Shown here: positions 45,001 through 59,440 of the stretch, piece by piece | How the letters are laid out: every line of letters starts with the position of its first letter | Numbering within the stretch: position 1 is the first letter of the stretch | Assembly (NCBI GenBank): GCA_024114885.1 | Contig: CP099425.1 | Span: forward strand, 2,480,001-2,544,000 | Reading direction: 5' to 3' | Length of the DNA: 64,000 nt | Source of the DNA: Septoria linicola | Taxonomy: Eukaryota > Ascomycota > Dothideomycetes > Mycosphaerellales > Mycosphaerellaceae | Program-made: the position numbers and the translations under genes | Notes under the pieces: model-generated | What the model was told of the DNA's origin: nothing | Database searches by the model: none | The model's input: only the letters and a program-made list of their open reading frames with translations

Positions 45001-46186
45001 AATATTAAAGGATTCAAGCTCTTACCTAATAAAGCTTTTAATAGGATTAAATTAATAGTCTCCTACCTTAAGGTATAGGGATATAGAGCTATAGTATATA
45101 TAGATATAAGAGTATAGCCTTAGTAGGTAAGGAGTAATAAACTAATAAATAGAGGAAAGGATACTATGTTTATTAGATACTATAATAATATAGTAAAAGT
45201 ATAGAAGTTCTAGGAGCTAGATATAAAGGCTATTAAGTAGTATACTAATATAATCTTCTTTAAAGATAAGCTAGGTAGAGAATTAGACTTAAATATTAAG
45301 ATTAAGAATCTCTCTAGTTTAGCTCTAGAAAGAAGACCTATTAGAAGGCTAAGAACTATTAGCTAGCCTACTCTATAAGCTAGTAGGAGTACTCTAGGTG
45401 CTCCTAGTCTAAGCTAGTAGAAGCCTCCTCCCTCTTAGCTATTAGTATAGGTTTAGGAAGGAAAGAAACTCTTTATATAACTTCTACCTCTACTAGAAGA
45501 TATAGGAGAGTATAGAAAATTCCTAGACTAAAAGAAAGTTAAGAAAGAATCTAAGAATTCTACCTAAGAAACTATAGAGATAGATTAGGAGTAGATAGTC
45601 CTAAGGCAAACTCTTAGAAAGAGGAAAGTATTCTAAGAACTTAATAGGTTTAACTAGAAGTTAAAACTAATTAGACTTAAATTAGATTAGACTAGCTAAC
45701 TAGATAAGGAAATACTTCTAGAGTATTAGGCTTTTTCTTAGCTATAAGTTCTATTAATCTAGATATCCTATAGAACTTAGAATTCTTAGAGGAAGTTAAA
45801 GAGATTATATTCTCTACTACTAAAGAAGTAGAAATATATAAATAGAAGGTTCTATTCTAAAGAACTATAAGGAAGTAGTAAGTAATCTTAAGTAGAGTTA
45901 TCTCTAGTAAGAAGCTATTTAGAAAGAGCTAGATATACTTATAAATAATAATACCTAGACTATAGTAGTCCTACTAAAAGAAGCTAACTTAGTTACCTTA
46001 AGATAAGTCTTTAATATTAAGAGAAAACTTAGTAGTACTATTAAAAAGTTTAAAGTAAGACTAGTTATAAGAGAGTTCTCCTAAAAGTATAGAGTAGACT
46101 ATATAGAAACTTTTACCTCTATAGTTAGATAGGATACTCTAAGAGGATTTATAGCTATAGTCTATAAGAAGGACCTAGTTCTATAC
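42100..46186 (+). mobile_element. Copia element 3, left part
   Basis: The left LTR is 42100-42376 (277 bp), followed by primer site GGTTATAAGCC, gag, integrase and the beginning of the reverse transcriptase, closely parallel to element 1 but with more TpA. It is split at 46186 by Gypsy family A and resumes at 57468. Confidence 0.9.
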
Positions 46187-46628
46187 TATAGTACGTAAAC
46201 CTATAACTAACCTAGGGGTAGTAGTATATAAGTCTATACGTAGGTCGTAGGGCTAGAGTCGAGCGATAGCCCTACGTAGTAGTTAGTAGCAGGTGTAGTA
46301 GGCAGATTAGCGACGTGCCTACGACGCGTCGTCGCGGAGGTATACGTCGGTAGCTATAGTAGGCCGTATAGGCTATAAGCCTATTAGGATCGTATAGTAG
46401 CGGCGCTAGCGGAGAATAGGTAGGAAGTAGAACAAGTTATTAAATAATACTATATTATATAATCGCTAAGTAGTAACCTAAGTAGTCCTCTCTAACCTTA
46501 GTAGTAGTAGTATAAAGGATAATAATCTATATCCTCCGTAGTAAGCTCGAAAATCGCTCTTATACGCCTAGGCGGTAGTAGCTACTATAGGCCTACCTAC
46601 TAGGTATAGGGACGCCTACTACGTTATA
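46187..46628 (-). repeat. Gypsy A 3' LTR (442 bp)
   Basis: Runs TATAGTACGTAAACC...CGTTATA on the plus strand; its partner at 57026-57467 has the same length and ends. Preceded by ATAC. Confidence 0.93.
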
Positions 46629-46639
46629 TCCTTCCCTCT

Positions 46640-49480
46640 ATAGAAGTCTCGCTAGAGATATTAAAAACAATAGTATAGAGTATTATAGAAACAAGTTATC
46701 GTCCCTCCTAAACTCCTCTCTATACCTCTATATCTCTATACCTTACTAATCCTCGCGCTACTCTATTAGGCCCTTAGAGGCTAGACAGAATCTACGCCTA
46801 GCTACCTAGTTATTATCGGCCTACTCGAAGAGCTCTCCTATATCGGTAGCGGTAGAGAAGTCGGCTACTAGTCGCTTCGTAAAATCCTTATTATTAGTAT
46901 AGAAGCTAGTCTTTAGGAACATTATAGTCTCTAGGTCCTTAATATAGGCTATAAGGATATAATAGTTACTTAGCGTAGACTTGTAGTAGGCCTCTAAACG
47001 GGTATAGAATACGTTAGTAGAGCAGGTAATCTAGCCTATAGTATCGAAGACTACTATAGGATCGTCCTAGCGTCGTATACTTATAAGAGCCTAACCGAGA
47101 TATATAGCCGGTATTAACTTATCTAAAGTAGAGAAGCGGTAGAGGATCACTCTATAGCGGTTAGAGTAACTAGATAGAGAGGTATACCTAGGCACGAGGT
47201 CGTAGTAAGCGTCTCGTAGCTAAGAGTACGTACTAGAAGCTTCTCTAATCTCGAGACGGTTAGTATCTAGGTCTACCTTATAAAACTAAGGTAGGACAGT
47301 TATCTACTTATCGACCTTATTTTCCTTAGAACTATATAGTAGTATAGGGGACGACACCCTAGCCTCTCTCTACTTTACCGGTACTATAGACTATCCCCTA
47401 GTATATTCCTAGGTAGGACTTAGTAGGTTAATATCTTCCTTCTATATATACTACTCCTTAATATCCTCTACGAAGCTCTTACTAAGCAATCCTCTGTCTC
47501 CTAGTCTCTCTACCTATACTATGAAAACTCGTTAGTAGTATAGACCTTTAACTAATTTAGTATAATTAGTATAGGTCTTATTTATAAAGGAAACCGTACT
47601 CTAAACTTGCGACATACTATAGCTTCTAGCTATATCTATAATACTAAGGTCGATATACTAGAAACCCTTATAAGACTAGTCGGACCTACTCTTAGTTAGT
47701 AGGTAGGTATACTTAGTATAGTACGGGTAGGAAACTAGGTTCGTAGCGTAATCTGGTCGGTAGTAGACATATATTATCTAGTATAAAGGGTCCTAGCGAA
47801 TTAACTACTAAATGCCGCTATAGAACATGTTCCTATACTAGCCTATATTACGATTACTACTAATCTTACGTAGATACTAGTCGTATATAGTAAACTCCTT
47901 ACTAATTAGGTCCTTAACCGGCTCTAACTAACTAAACAAGTCGTACGTAACCGTACCTTCTCTAAAGTATGCCTCTAGTACTAGCTTCGGTAGCTTGCCC
48001 TTACCTATAATATAGGTAACTAGATTAGTATAGGTGAAGTGTCTAGGCAGGTTATTATATCTTGTTCCTTCGGTAGCTAAGTAACGTAGAGTATTTAGAG
48101 TATCGCTAGAGTAGGCCGCTCGGCGTTACGCTAAGAACTAATTTAGGTACTCTACTTAGAGTTTAACTAAATCCTAGGTACGTACGTAGAGTCTAAATCT
48201 CTAAAACAGCGTCGGTTAGTCGACCTTACTATTCTTAAGGCCGAACGCCCCTCTAGTAGTATTTCGTAGGTACTAGAAGTAGAGACTATACTTGTTTAGG
48301 TTAACGTCCTTTAAACTATACTCTTTAACCTTTACGGTAATAGGCGCTTTAAAGACCTATACCTTTAAGCCCTAGGCATTAATAGCGGCGTAGAGTAGTC
48401 GGTTTTATCTAATATCGTAGCGGTTATAGGGGCAAGGGCTACTACTAAGTAGGGAAGATAGGCCTAGGTCGCTAACCTTACTTAGGCGCGAGTTAACGCT
48501 AGAGGTTCGGTAGCTTCTAATAGGTATAGGAGTAGACGCGCCGCTTTCTATAGTTAAGTAGTACTAATTTCTAGTTAGGCCCCTAGGGCCGGACGGACCT
48601 ACGAGAGTAGCGGCAGCTTTCTCGGCGTCTTCTTAGATCTTAGTAGCTACTCTCGTAACTCGAGGTAACGCTACTACTAAAGAAGGAGCCCTCTCCCTAC
48701 CTAAGAGCCTGTCTACGGCTAGTAGAGGTATCTCGACGAGCTAGATAATCCTATCCTTGAACTATAGATTACGCTCCTTTATTAACTACTTTACCTTATT
48801 ACCTGAGGTATTAATCTACTAAACCTCCTCGCGTCCTTCTATACTCTTTAGCTTAACGAAATCCGAGTCGATAGGGTAGTATTCCTTTAAGCGATTATTA
48901 GCTAGGTTAAGGAGGCGCTAAAGGATAGCCTTAGCGAGTAGGTACGTAGTAGTATCCGCGTTAAGCTTATTTATAGCGGCGCTACCTATATAGGCTAAGA
49001 AGTTCTTTACTATCTTTAGGTAATTCTCGAGGTAGAGACGAATAGTTTTACTATTTCTATATCTTATACCCTACTCCGTCTCGATACGAGCGAAGGCGTA
49101 GTTAATTGCTTATTAATCCTTTACTCTCTACTATATAGCGTTCTTAAAACTCAGGTTTAACTACTTTAACTCCTTGTCTAAGGACTTCTTATTAATCTTC
49201 TTAATTCCCTCCTAGAGTAGGCGCGCTATATTATATAGCCTAGAGAAGGCCCGGTCGTAGTAATTAATAATCTCTATCGCTACTACGTACCTCTCTACGT
49301 TATCTTTAATTATAGCTATACTAGTAATAATATCTTTAGTTCGCGCGGTATTCTAGATAATGTTTCTTACCTAAATAGAGAGGCCGTTTAGGCTACTTAG
49401 GTTAACGTTGCCTAGTGCCGATATAGTATAGGCACTAGCGCGATTGCGCCTAGTAAGTCGACTCGAGGTAGTAGAAGTAG
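46640..49480 (-). pseudogene. Extra ORF relic between pol and 3' LTR in Gypsy A
   Basis: Minus-strand frames are coding-like through 2.8 kb when TAG is read through. It opens with helical text (NLSSLNGLSIQVRNII, then ELKQLNLSFKNAIQQRVKDQ), has KSIEGREEVQQINTSGNKVK and a serine/arginine stretch, then a folded-looking C-terminal part (FTYTNLVTYIIGKGKLPKL, SYKGFQYIDLSIIDIARSY). There is no membrane-protein profile to suggest an envelope. It is not part of ordinary Gypsy gag-pol and I do not recognise it. Confidence 0.5.
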
Positions 49481-52263
49481 GAGGAGGTTATTAGTAGCCC
49501 TAATAACTATCGGTGGGTAGTAGTAGGAAGTTAAGATTAAGAAGAAGGTAGAGGGGCGGCTAGTTACTTAAGTATCTAGTCCTATAGAGTAAATAAAGGT
49601 TCTAGAGAGTAGTAGAGTTAATAGAAAGTAAATCGCGACTAGGGTAAATAGGTAATAATAGTAAGTAATATAGAGTAGGTAAATATAAAGTAAACTAGTA
49701 AAGTAAACTAGTAAATACTTTATAAAGTAAAGTAAAAAAGTAAAGTAAAGTAATCTACGAGGAAGGCGCGTATCGTAAGTAAAATAAAGGAAATCGATAA
49801 AGGAAACTATATATCTACGACGACTAGAAGCGGTAAGAGGGTTATATATAACCCTTCCCCCTCTTATCCTTTCTTCTCTTTCTCGGAACAGTTAAGTAGT
49901 ATCTAGTCGTCGTAGCTAGACTAGGCTAGTTAATCGTCTATATTATTATCCTCGCTACTATCTAGCGTAGCTAAGGCTCGATATCTAGGTATACTCTTTA
50001 AAGATTCCTTATTATACGACGTAGGTAATACTATACCGTTAAGGTCTTCTAAGACATAGGAAGTAGTACCTTCCTTATACTCCGAGACTCTATACAGCCT
50101 TCGCTACTAGAAGGTAAGCTTGTCCGATCGCGATATTTTAAGATCGTCTTAGTAGATTATAACTAACTATCCTTTAGTAAACTTAGTATAATCTACGTGC
50201 CTAGAATTATCGTAGCGGTCCTTAGCCTCTTCTTAGATACGTGTCTATCGCTCCGAGACGCTAGTCTCTATATCCTATATAGCTTTAAGCGCTTTAGCCT
50301 AAAGGGTAATTAGCTCCTTATACGTACGAACCGATCCTTAATCCTTAACTCTAAAAGTATAGTATTCTAACTCGATAGGTAGTACTACCTCTCTACCGAT
50401 TATTAGCTTAGTAAGAGTCTCGCTAGTACTACTATTATAAGTAGTACGCTCCGTCTATAGTACTACTAGAAGGTATAGTACCTAAGCCTATAAACTACCC
50501 TTAGATAACTTAGATAGAGTAGATAGGATAGTCTTATGTCCTACCTCTATAATAGTAGCGCTCTATAGTCGGTAGACAGAAATCCTCGGCCTCTTTACTC
50601 TATACGTAGTAAGAAGCGTAGAAACTTCTATACTATCGTTAATATTAGTATTATCTAGTATAATCTTAAATAGAGCGCCTTATTAGTAGTATATATTCTT
50701 CTAAAGAAAGTCGGTAATCTACTTCGCGGATATCTTCTTAGTAGTACTATCCCCTCGCGCGGTATAATAGTAGATCTTAGCCTCTAGCTATCGTAATACC
50801 CCTTCTCTAGTAATAATTAAGAACCCGCGCTTATCGATATAGACGCTGTCTATATACTAGCGCTCTTCTATAGTTTAGACTTATACCTCTACTATAGGGC
50901 TAGGTCGAGGTATACTATTCCTTAGATTATAGTCCTTATACTAGCGGAAATATATAGCGTACTATATATATATACCGTCCTACTAGTACTTTAACCTAAG
51001 GATATAGTATATAGAATCGGTATTCCTATAGCTACTTAACTTATAGATCTCCTTAACGATTAGCTTCTATATCGTATCGTCTTTAATAACTCTCTACCGA
51101 GGGGCCTATCTATATAGCTACTAGTATAGCTTCTTGTCGATAACTAAGAACTTCTTAGCTATCTTACTAAAGCGGTAGTATTCTAACTTAGATATATAAT
51201 TCGAGCGTCTCCTACGAAGTAGGATAAAGGCGACGGCCTTAGCCTAGTACTTCTATACGCCTAGGTCGCCGTTAATATCCTCCTAGAAGATAGAATCGAT
51301 ATTATCTCTATCGAGCCTCTAGGACTAGATAGAAATCCTAGACGCGTATACCTAGAAGAAGGCCTTATCTACGAGGGCTTCTTTATCCTTATCCTCTATA
51401 ACCTTATCCTTAGTACTAGCTAGCCTCCTAGATAGCGTATCGGGACTAGTATACTTCCTACCTAGAACGTGCCTAACTTTAAACGTAAAGAGCCGGATCT
51501 ACGCGATCTATTACGTAACTATAGTATTAGGCAAATCCGTAGCTCCTTTATTAAGCTAGTAAACGAGCGTATTAGTATCTACTTTAAGAATAAAGTACAC
51601 CCTAAATAGCTAAGGCTTTAACTTAGTAAGTGCCTTCTTAACTCTAAGACATTCCTTCTTATTAGCGCTATACTCTTCCTAGGCAGCATTCTACGTACTA
51701 CTCTCGTACCTAGCTAGGTATCTTTGTCTATTAACTATCTATATAAGGATCGCTCCTTATCCGATCTTACTAGTATCTATAGCTACGATAATCTCGCTAG
51801 CTACCTTATCGTAATTAATAGCTACTAAGGTAGGAGCCTAGATTAGATAATAGACGTAGGTCTACTTCGCCTTCTTATAAATAGGCGTCTAGACGAATTC
51901 CTTATCCTTCTTTATAAGCCTATATAGTAGGATCGTTATAGTAGTAAAACCTAGGATCTAAATACGGAAGTAGATAACTATACCGACGAAAACCTATACT
52001 TCCTTCTAATTAGTTAGCGTCGGCTAGTTAACTAGATTAGCTACCTAGATAGTATCTAGATAGCGCCCTATAGTATCGGTAACGTATCCTACGACCTTAA
52101 TCCTTAGTATTAGAATTTGTAATTTCTTGACTATAATAGTTATACCTACGCGCTTAATGTCTATAATTACTATATCAAGGTTAACGATATACTCTATAAT
52201 GTACCTATAGAGGCCCGGTTCTAACTCCTTATTATTATAAGTAGTCTTTAGGCCCTTAACTCT

Positions 52264-52278
52264 AAAATTATTAAGGAA
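52264..52278 (-). other. Reverse-transcriptase active-site relic of Gypsy A
   Basis: The frame gives FLNNF preceded by VLLF and followed by RVKG, the Gypsy FxDDxxVxG box with both Asp codons changed to Asn. It fixes the minus orientation. Confidence 0.85.
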
Positions 52279-55200
52279 TAGTAGTACTCTATAGGATAGG
52301 TAATTAAATAGTATATAGTTAACTATATAGACAAACTAGGTAACAGAATTAGTCGCCCCTTATAGAATAGTAGTTATCTAAAGCAATCTAAAGGCGTAGT
52401 CGAATCTAGTAAGGTCCCTACTCCCTAGGTCTAATAGAACTTAGTTATAGCTAGAGAAGATATCGAGTATACTAGCTACCTAGTAACTAGTAAAATGCTT
52501 AGAAAATAAGTCTATATTAGGAGGCAGGTACGTATCTCTAATCGTAACCTTATTAATTAACTATATATCGTTAATTAGACGATACGAACCTATATCCTTC
52601 TTAGCGACTAGAAAGTACGGATTACGATAGGCTCTATAGCTAAACTTAAGAGTTCCTATATCTAGACGCTTCTATAGTATCTACTCTACTATAGTACGAA
52701 GAGATAGGTTTAAGCGGAATCCTAGGTATTACTATAGTATATACTCTACTATACGGATTATATAAAGAGGAGCTACCTTAGGACGGACTCGCTCGAGATA
52801 AGCGAACCTAGTCGCTAGTACCGCTTCTTAGTTAAAGAGTATCTCTTCTAGTATTTAGCGCTCTCTAGGTTATAGTTCTATACTAGTAGTAACGCCTACT
52901 ATTACTTCTAGAGTTAACCTACTCGCCTTTAGTAGGTTAGAGAACTTCTTAATAAGATACTTACTATCGAACAGGCCTATACCTAGCGGTAGTTTACTTT
53001 CCTACGCTAGCTACTCCTACTTCTAACGATAGTTACTACTAGCGCTACTACTATCTATCTAATTTACGCTCAGGTCTATAGGCTTGACCTTGTTTACCTT
53101 ACGCTTATATATAGTAAAGGCTCGAACCTTTAGGTAGGGATTCTATAGATAGTAGTATATAGAAGTATAATATATCCTAATATAGCTAGCCTGCCTATTA
53201 TACTCTGCTACTATAAGGATCGTATTATCTAAAAGGTTATCGCCTCTGTCCTCGATCGCGGTAGATAACTAATCGTCGCTTAGAGTATCGAGATCTTAGT
53301 CCGGCTCTAGGAGCTAGACCGAATCGAGGCGTCCTATTAGGCCTAGTCTTCCTATTCCTACTAGAGCTATATAGTAGGCGGATATCGTAGTAGCTAGCCC
53401 GAGTCCGCCTACTATTTTAAAGCGCTACCTTTGCCTAGAAACTTATTAATAGTCCGGTATCTCTAGGTCTCGACTATGCCTATAAAGATAACCGACTCGC
53501 TATTCCTATAATAGATAGTGCCCTCCTAGGTACTATCGTCGTAGTTCTTAGACTAAAGGCGGACCTTTATCGCCTACGCTCTACCTAAGAGGACCGGTAC
53601 TAGTTCGGCGTCCTTAGAAGGTACTAAGATAAAGACTAGTATAACGTATTTAATACCGAAAACGTTAACGTTTACCTTCCTATAGATGTCTACTATCTAA
53701 GCTAGACCTCCTATAGTAGATAGGTTAATCTCCGGAATATCTATCTAAATAGCTAATCTATACCTTCTAGCTACTACTCGATCTATTATAGTAGACTTAG
53801 TACCTTTATCGATTAAGCTATCCTTAGTGCTAAGCTTACTATTTAATTAAATATCTACCTAGATTAGAGGCGCTACGAGGACGTCTCGAGTAACGCTAGA
53901 TAGGTCGACTACCGCTAATTGCTCGTATAGCTCCTCCTACGGATTAGCCTTACTAGTATATACTATAACACCTCTATTAATAGTAACTATATTATATCTC
54001 GCGTAAGGTTTATACTAGCCTTTAGGCACTAATTCCCTAAGGAGAGAACATACTCGGTATAGCGGTAACCTCTATCCCTATATCTTAGTAGGTAGCCTAT
54101 TATTAAAGTGTTAGCTAAGTTCTATACTAGCTATATAGACATCTATAGTTTAGCGAGTAAGAGCTTCCTATAACTCGTTATTATCTATCTAGATAGAAGC
54201 CTATAGTCCTTTAAGCGATAGCTTGATACCTCTAAGTATAATATACTTAGTAAGCGTAATAGGAAATAGGGTCTATAGTAGACGACGTAGTAGCTTTGTC
54301 TCTAGCTTCTAAGCTCTTAGAGCTATATCGTCCTCTACGCGTACCTTAGACCTTACCTAGTTATCTAGCCTCTACTTCTTAGAGGCTTTCTTTACTTTAC
54401 AAATAGGAGGCGTAACCGGAGTAGGTTCCTCGTCTTCTATATCCTTATTAATATAGTCGATAGTGCTATCTTCTAACGTCTAAGACCTAGTAGTATCTCG
54501 CCGCTACTAATCCTCTTCGTTTACTCTATTAACTAAGTCGTCGTATATATCCTTAAGCCTTTCCTTACGAATACTATACCTAGTCAGCCTATAGGTATAC
54601 GCGGTATTACGCTAAGCCTAAATTCTTCCTTTAAGTACCTTCTCTTAAGACTTCTAAATTATAGATACTAGCGCTCGCTTCTCGGCCTCCTTAGCCTTAC
54701 CCTTACTAATCCGAGCTACGTTAGTATAGATAGGTACGTCCTCCTCTTCTAAATCCTTAACCCTAGTATGTCTCCTATTAAGGTCCTACTCTACAAAGTA
54801 TACTTTAGGTCTAGGAACACTAATAATCTACGTAGATCGCGCGTAGTTAACCTATACGACCTTCGGCGCGCCTATCTAGGTAGTCGAGCCCCTAGGGCCG
54901 GACGGCTTTAATAGTACTATAGGCGTATTCTAGTAATCTAAGGTACTACGAGGCGTCTAATCGGAGCTTTTCTTAATAGAACCTAGAACTACTTACGTTA
55001 TATCGTAGTTAGTCTACTATTAACGCTACTTATCGCTTACTAGGTAGTCTAGGTACTCTACGGCCTAGCCTCCTATCCTATAAAGACGTAATGCCTAGTT
55101 AATATAGAAGATCCGAGGCGTTATCCCGTCCTATTTTAGATACTAGATTATAACATACTTACTAGTTATACTTTTGACTATTAACCTCTTATTAATATTG

Positions 55201-57025
55201 TAGGTCAACTATCCTTACGTAATTATATACTTGACTAACGAGTAGAAGTTAGCTATATAGTTAAATCTATAGTAGATATAGTAGCGACCTTTTATATACT
55301 CCGCGACCTATAGCGAGACATACCCTAAGTACGCCCTAATCGTTATAACCTACTATTACTATTAGTTACTATTATCTTAGATAGTAGGCGACATATATTG
55401 TCTAGTAGGTTAAATAGCTATAGAGGCCAAGCTATACTCGCCCTTCTACTTTAGAAGTATTAGATTATTAATAGTTAACTTGTTAAAGTTATAGACTAGG
55501 TCGTTATTAGTCTATATTAGTCTAACTATAACTTCTATAGCTTCTATAGGTCGGCCTTCTATAATAGACTTCTATAAGGACTTAAGTTAACTATAGTTAC
55601 GAGCCTACTCTATCTAGAAACTATCTTCTCCTTTAATAAGGTCCTCGGCTAACTTGAAGATCTTCTCGAATAGTTTATAGGTCTCTAGCTTATATAGATA
55701 GATTCTATACTTAGTATAGAGTTTCTTAGATATCGCTACTAGTACTCTATTTAGTAAGAGCCTTAATCTCTTACGCTTACTTATATCTTCTAGGTTAATA
55801 GAGTCCGAAGTAAGACGGAACTAGCGAAGGAACTCTTTTAAGTTATTACCTTCTACCTTCCTCTTTTAGTAGAGCTGCTCTAGGTACTCTCTAGATCGAA
55901 TAAGGCGGTAGGTATTACTCTTAATAAAGTAATTAAAGAAGGTAGTCTCGAATGTCTCCTATAACTTATACTCTAAACGCCGAATCTCTAGACGTAGTAT
56001 AATATAGTAGTTAATAATAAGACGCTTAATAGTGTCCTTATACAAAGGCTCCTAGAGACTATAGTACTTACTAATTAACTTAAACCGCTCTAGGAACTCG
56101 GTAGTATTCTCTCTAGTAAAGTAGTAGTTTTAATTAGTGCCTAGTATAGGCAGCTTTAGTTTATTCGCTTTAAGGACTTACTATAAGAGAGAAGCGAACT
56201 CTAGCTAGGTACCTATTATAGGTTACTAAATAGGTCCTAACTAAGCCGGCTATCCTTAAGTGTCGATATATCCTTCTACTAGAACGCTATCTATAGACTA
56301 GCTCTTTACCTTAGTATTATTAGAGATCCGGCTATCTATAGGAGAAGATATAATAGGCTAGTTACTTTAGAAACGGTAGCTTATAGTAAGTTAAGCAAGG
56401 TAGTAATAGTCGTATTCGTCCGCCTCTTCTATAGGCGCGAAAACAAGTTACTCCTTTAGTCTATAGGTTAAAGGGATCTAAGGACTCGATATATAGCGCT
56501 CTAGCGCGCTTAATTCCTCGTTAGGCTCCTAGGGGCTAGACTATCTACGCCGAGAGCGCACGTTAGGTAATTTTAACTAAGCTAGTAACCCTAACTATTT
56601 TTTTAACTTTCTTGATATCCTCCGTCCTAATACGGATATTAAGGATAAACCTTTTATAGCTTCTAGGAATCGGCTACCTCGTAGGTAATCCGTAGTAGCT
56701 CCTTCCTAGTCAACTAATAATTCTAATTTCCTTAGGCAATTCGGAGCCCGGCGCCCCTCCTTAGCTAGTTTTTTAGTATTAAACGTATACCTATATACGT
56801 TTATAGCCTACGCTACGTAGAGTCGGTCGTTACCTTCCCTACGCGCTAGTACTATAGTAGTTCCTAAGGCGTTTCTTTGTTCCGCCTATAATCCTTATAG
56901 TACTATATCTTCCTATATAATAAGTCCTTACGCTAAGGCCGCGTTACCTTAGACGTATTACGTACGATATAGCGCGACTTCTAGTTCCTTATAAGGCGTA
57001 TAGTAGCCCTACCTTCGGCTCCTTA

Positions 57026-57467
57026 TATAGTACGTAAACCTATAACTAACCTAGGGGTAGTAGTATATAAGTCTATACGTAGGTCGTAAGGCCGGAGTCG
57101 AGCGATAGCCCTACGTAGTAGTTAGTAGTAGGTGTAGTAGGCAGATTAGCGGCGTGCCTACGACGCGTCGTCGTAGAGGTGTACGTCGGTAGCTATAGTA
57201 GGCTATATAGGCTATAAGCCTATTAGGATCGTATAGTAGCGGCGCCGGTAGAGGACAGGTAGGAAGTAGAACAAGTTATTAAACAATACTATATTATATA
57301 ATCGCTAAGTAGTAACCTAAGTAGTCCTCTCTAACCTTAGTAGTAGTAGTATAAAGGATAATAATCTATATCCTCTACGGTAAGCTCGAAAATCGCCCTT
57401 ATACGCCTAGGCGGTAGTAGCCGCTATAGGCTCGCCTACTAGGTATAGAGACGCCTACCGCGTTATA
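57026..57467 (-). repeat. Gypsy A 5' LTR (442 bp)
   Basis: Same ends and length as the partner at 46187-46628; followed by ATAC (57468-57471). It retains more CG/GC-rich words (GGCGCCGG) than its partner. Confidence 0.93.
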
Positions 57468-59440
57468 ATACTAAGTAGATATAAATAATATATTTATAGA
57501 GAGTACTCTATATAAGGATATCTATATAATCCTACTACTAGGTATTAACCTACTAACTAGTATAGTCTTATAAGTTCTAAAGAGTCTCTATAGGCTAAAG
57601 TAAGCTATAAGAGACTAGAATTAGCTATATATATTAAAGCTAAAAGGAATAGGATTTAGATAATTAGAAGTAGACCTATATCTTCTAATCTATAAGAAAA
57701 GAAAAGACCTAATAATCCTAATCTATATTAATAATATACCTATTACTATAGAGAGACTAGAAGATGTCCTCTAGTTTAAAGACTAACTTAGTAAGGTCTT
57801 TAAGATTAAAGATCTTAGAGAACTAGATAAGATTCTTAGAATAAGACTAATAAGAAACAGATAGTAAGGCTAGCTAAAACTTAACTAGAAGCACTATATC
57901 TAAGAGAACCTAGCTAAGATAGGAATAGGCTAAGAAACTATATTACTAACTCTTTTACTAATAGATAGCTATAAAAGTCTAAAGCCTACTAGACTAAATA
58001 ATAAAAGGTATAATAAATAGGAGTACTAATCTATTATTAGAATATAGATATAGCTTATAACTATTACAAGACTAGATATCTTATTTACCTTTAGAAGATT
58101 AAGCTCCTATATTAGTAATCTAATAGTAGGACATATAAAGGCTCTAAAGAAGCTAACTAGATACCTAAGATTAAACCTAGACCTTAGTTTAAGATACTTA
58201 AGGAATAGTTAAGGCTATCTTACTAGATATATAGACTCTAACTATATAATAGACAAGACTAATAGAGTCTTAATCCTTAGATATGTTTTCTTCCTTTATA
58301 GTATACTAATCTCCTAGATAAGTAAGAAGTAGAAATCTATAGCTATATCTATAATAGAAGCTAAATATATAGCTATAGGAGTATATATAAAATAGTTATA
58401 GTTCCTTAGTACTCTTTTAAGAGAGCTTAGATACCTAGAGTTAGTAGGAGAATATTCTTACTAACTAAGGATCCTAGGTAACTAGGAAACTATTACTAGA
58501 ATTAGGCTAATTTAGCTAAAAGGTAATAACTAAGCTACTCTTACTCTAGTTAAGGACTTATATATTTATAATAAGTCTAAATATATTAATATCTTATATA
58601 ATACTATAAGAAAGCTCTAGTAGAACAGACTTATCTCTATAGAATATATAAATATAAAAGAGATAGTAGTAGATAGTCTTACTAAGCTAAAGAATAGACT
58701 ATAGTTTTAGGAGTTTATAAGGTAGCTCTACCTTATATAAGAGATATATAAAAGATAACTCTAAGCCTTAGAGTTAGACTAAGAGGAGTCTAAAAGAAAG
58801 ATTTTAGTTACTTAACTCCTTCTTAGTTAGACTTTATAAAGTCCTAAATTCTTTTACTAATATTAGACCTATTACTAACTATAATATTACTATATAGTAC
58901 CTAGCTAAACTAGATACCTCCTAAGGCTAAGTACTAGTTAATATTAAAGACCTTCTCTATAGTAGCTATTATCTCTACTACTAGTATATAGTTACTCTAC
59001 TCTCTAGCTTAATATAAGATCCCTATAGCTAAGAATAGTATACCCTAAAGGCTATTAGGGAACTAAGAAGCTATATAGAATATAACTAAGTAAGAGACTA
59101 GGCTCTAAGGTATCTAGGGAGCTATTAGAATTAGCTATAAGAAAGGATAGAGGTAACTTACTAGATAGTCTATATCCTAAACAATCTACTTCTATATAAG
59201 AGAAGAGGAAGATCTTATAGAAGGTATTTCTTTTACCTTTTTATAGGAGATAGTAGTATAGAAAGTTTATTAGATTAATAGTTAGTACTATCTAGTTATT
59301 AGTCTAAAAAGTAAGTACTTAATAACTAATTAAGATTAGGACTAGTATTTAAGTACTATAGATAATCTATTAAAAGATCTAACTATATAGTATAAGTAGG
59401 AGTATTAAGAATATATCCTAGATAGTTAGTCTAGATATAG
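57468..59440 (+). mobile_element. Copia element 3, right part
   Basis: Starts with the second ATAC and resumes VDINNIFIES of the reverse transcriptase exactly where 46186 stopped. It continues through RNase H and the 3' region into the right LTR, which starts at 59403 (TATTAAGAAT) but reaches only 38 bp before Gypsy B begins. Confidence 0.9.

Larger units (their letters stand above)
46187..57467 (-). mobile_element. Gypsy family A, full-length (11,281 bp), minus strand, RIP-inactivated
   Basis: LTRs of 442 bp at 46187-46628 and 57026-57467 with target duplication ATAC (46183-46186, 57468-57471). Read on the minus strand with TAG as Q/W: primer site AGGAGCCGAAGGTAGGG just inside the right LTR, gag (about 56600-54000), protease (about 53900-53400), reverse transcriptase with FLNNF (52264-52278, from F-x-DD), RNase H ending with PDTLSRR near 51430, then integrase with ILDNTNIND, and the pol end near 49880. 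Between pol and the 3' LTR lie another 3.2 kb. CpA loss and in-frame stops are heavy but somewhat less than in the Copia hosts. Confidence 0.9.
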
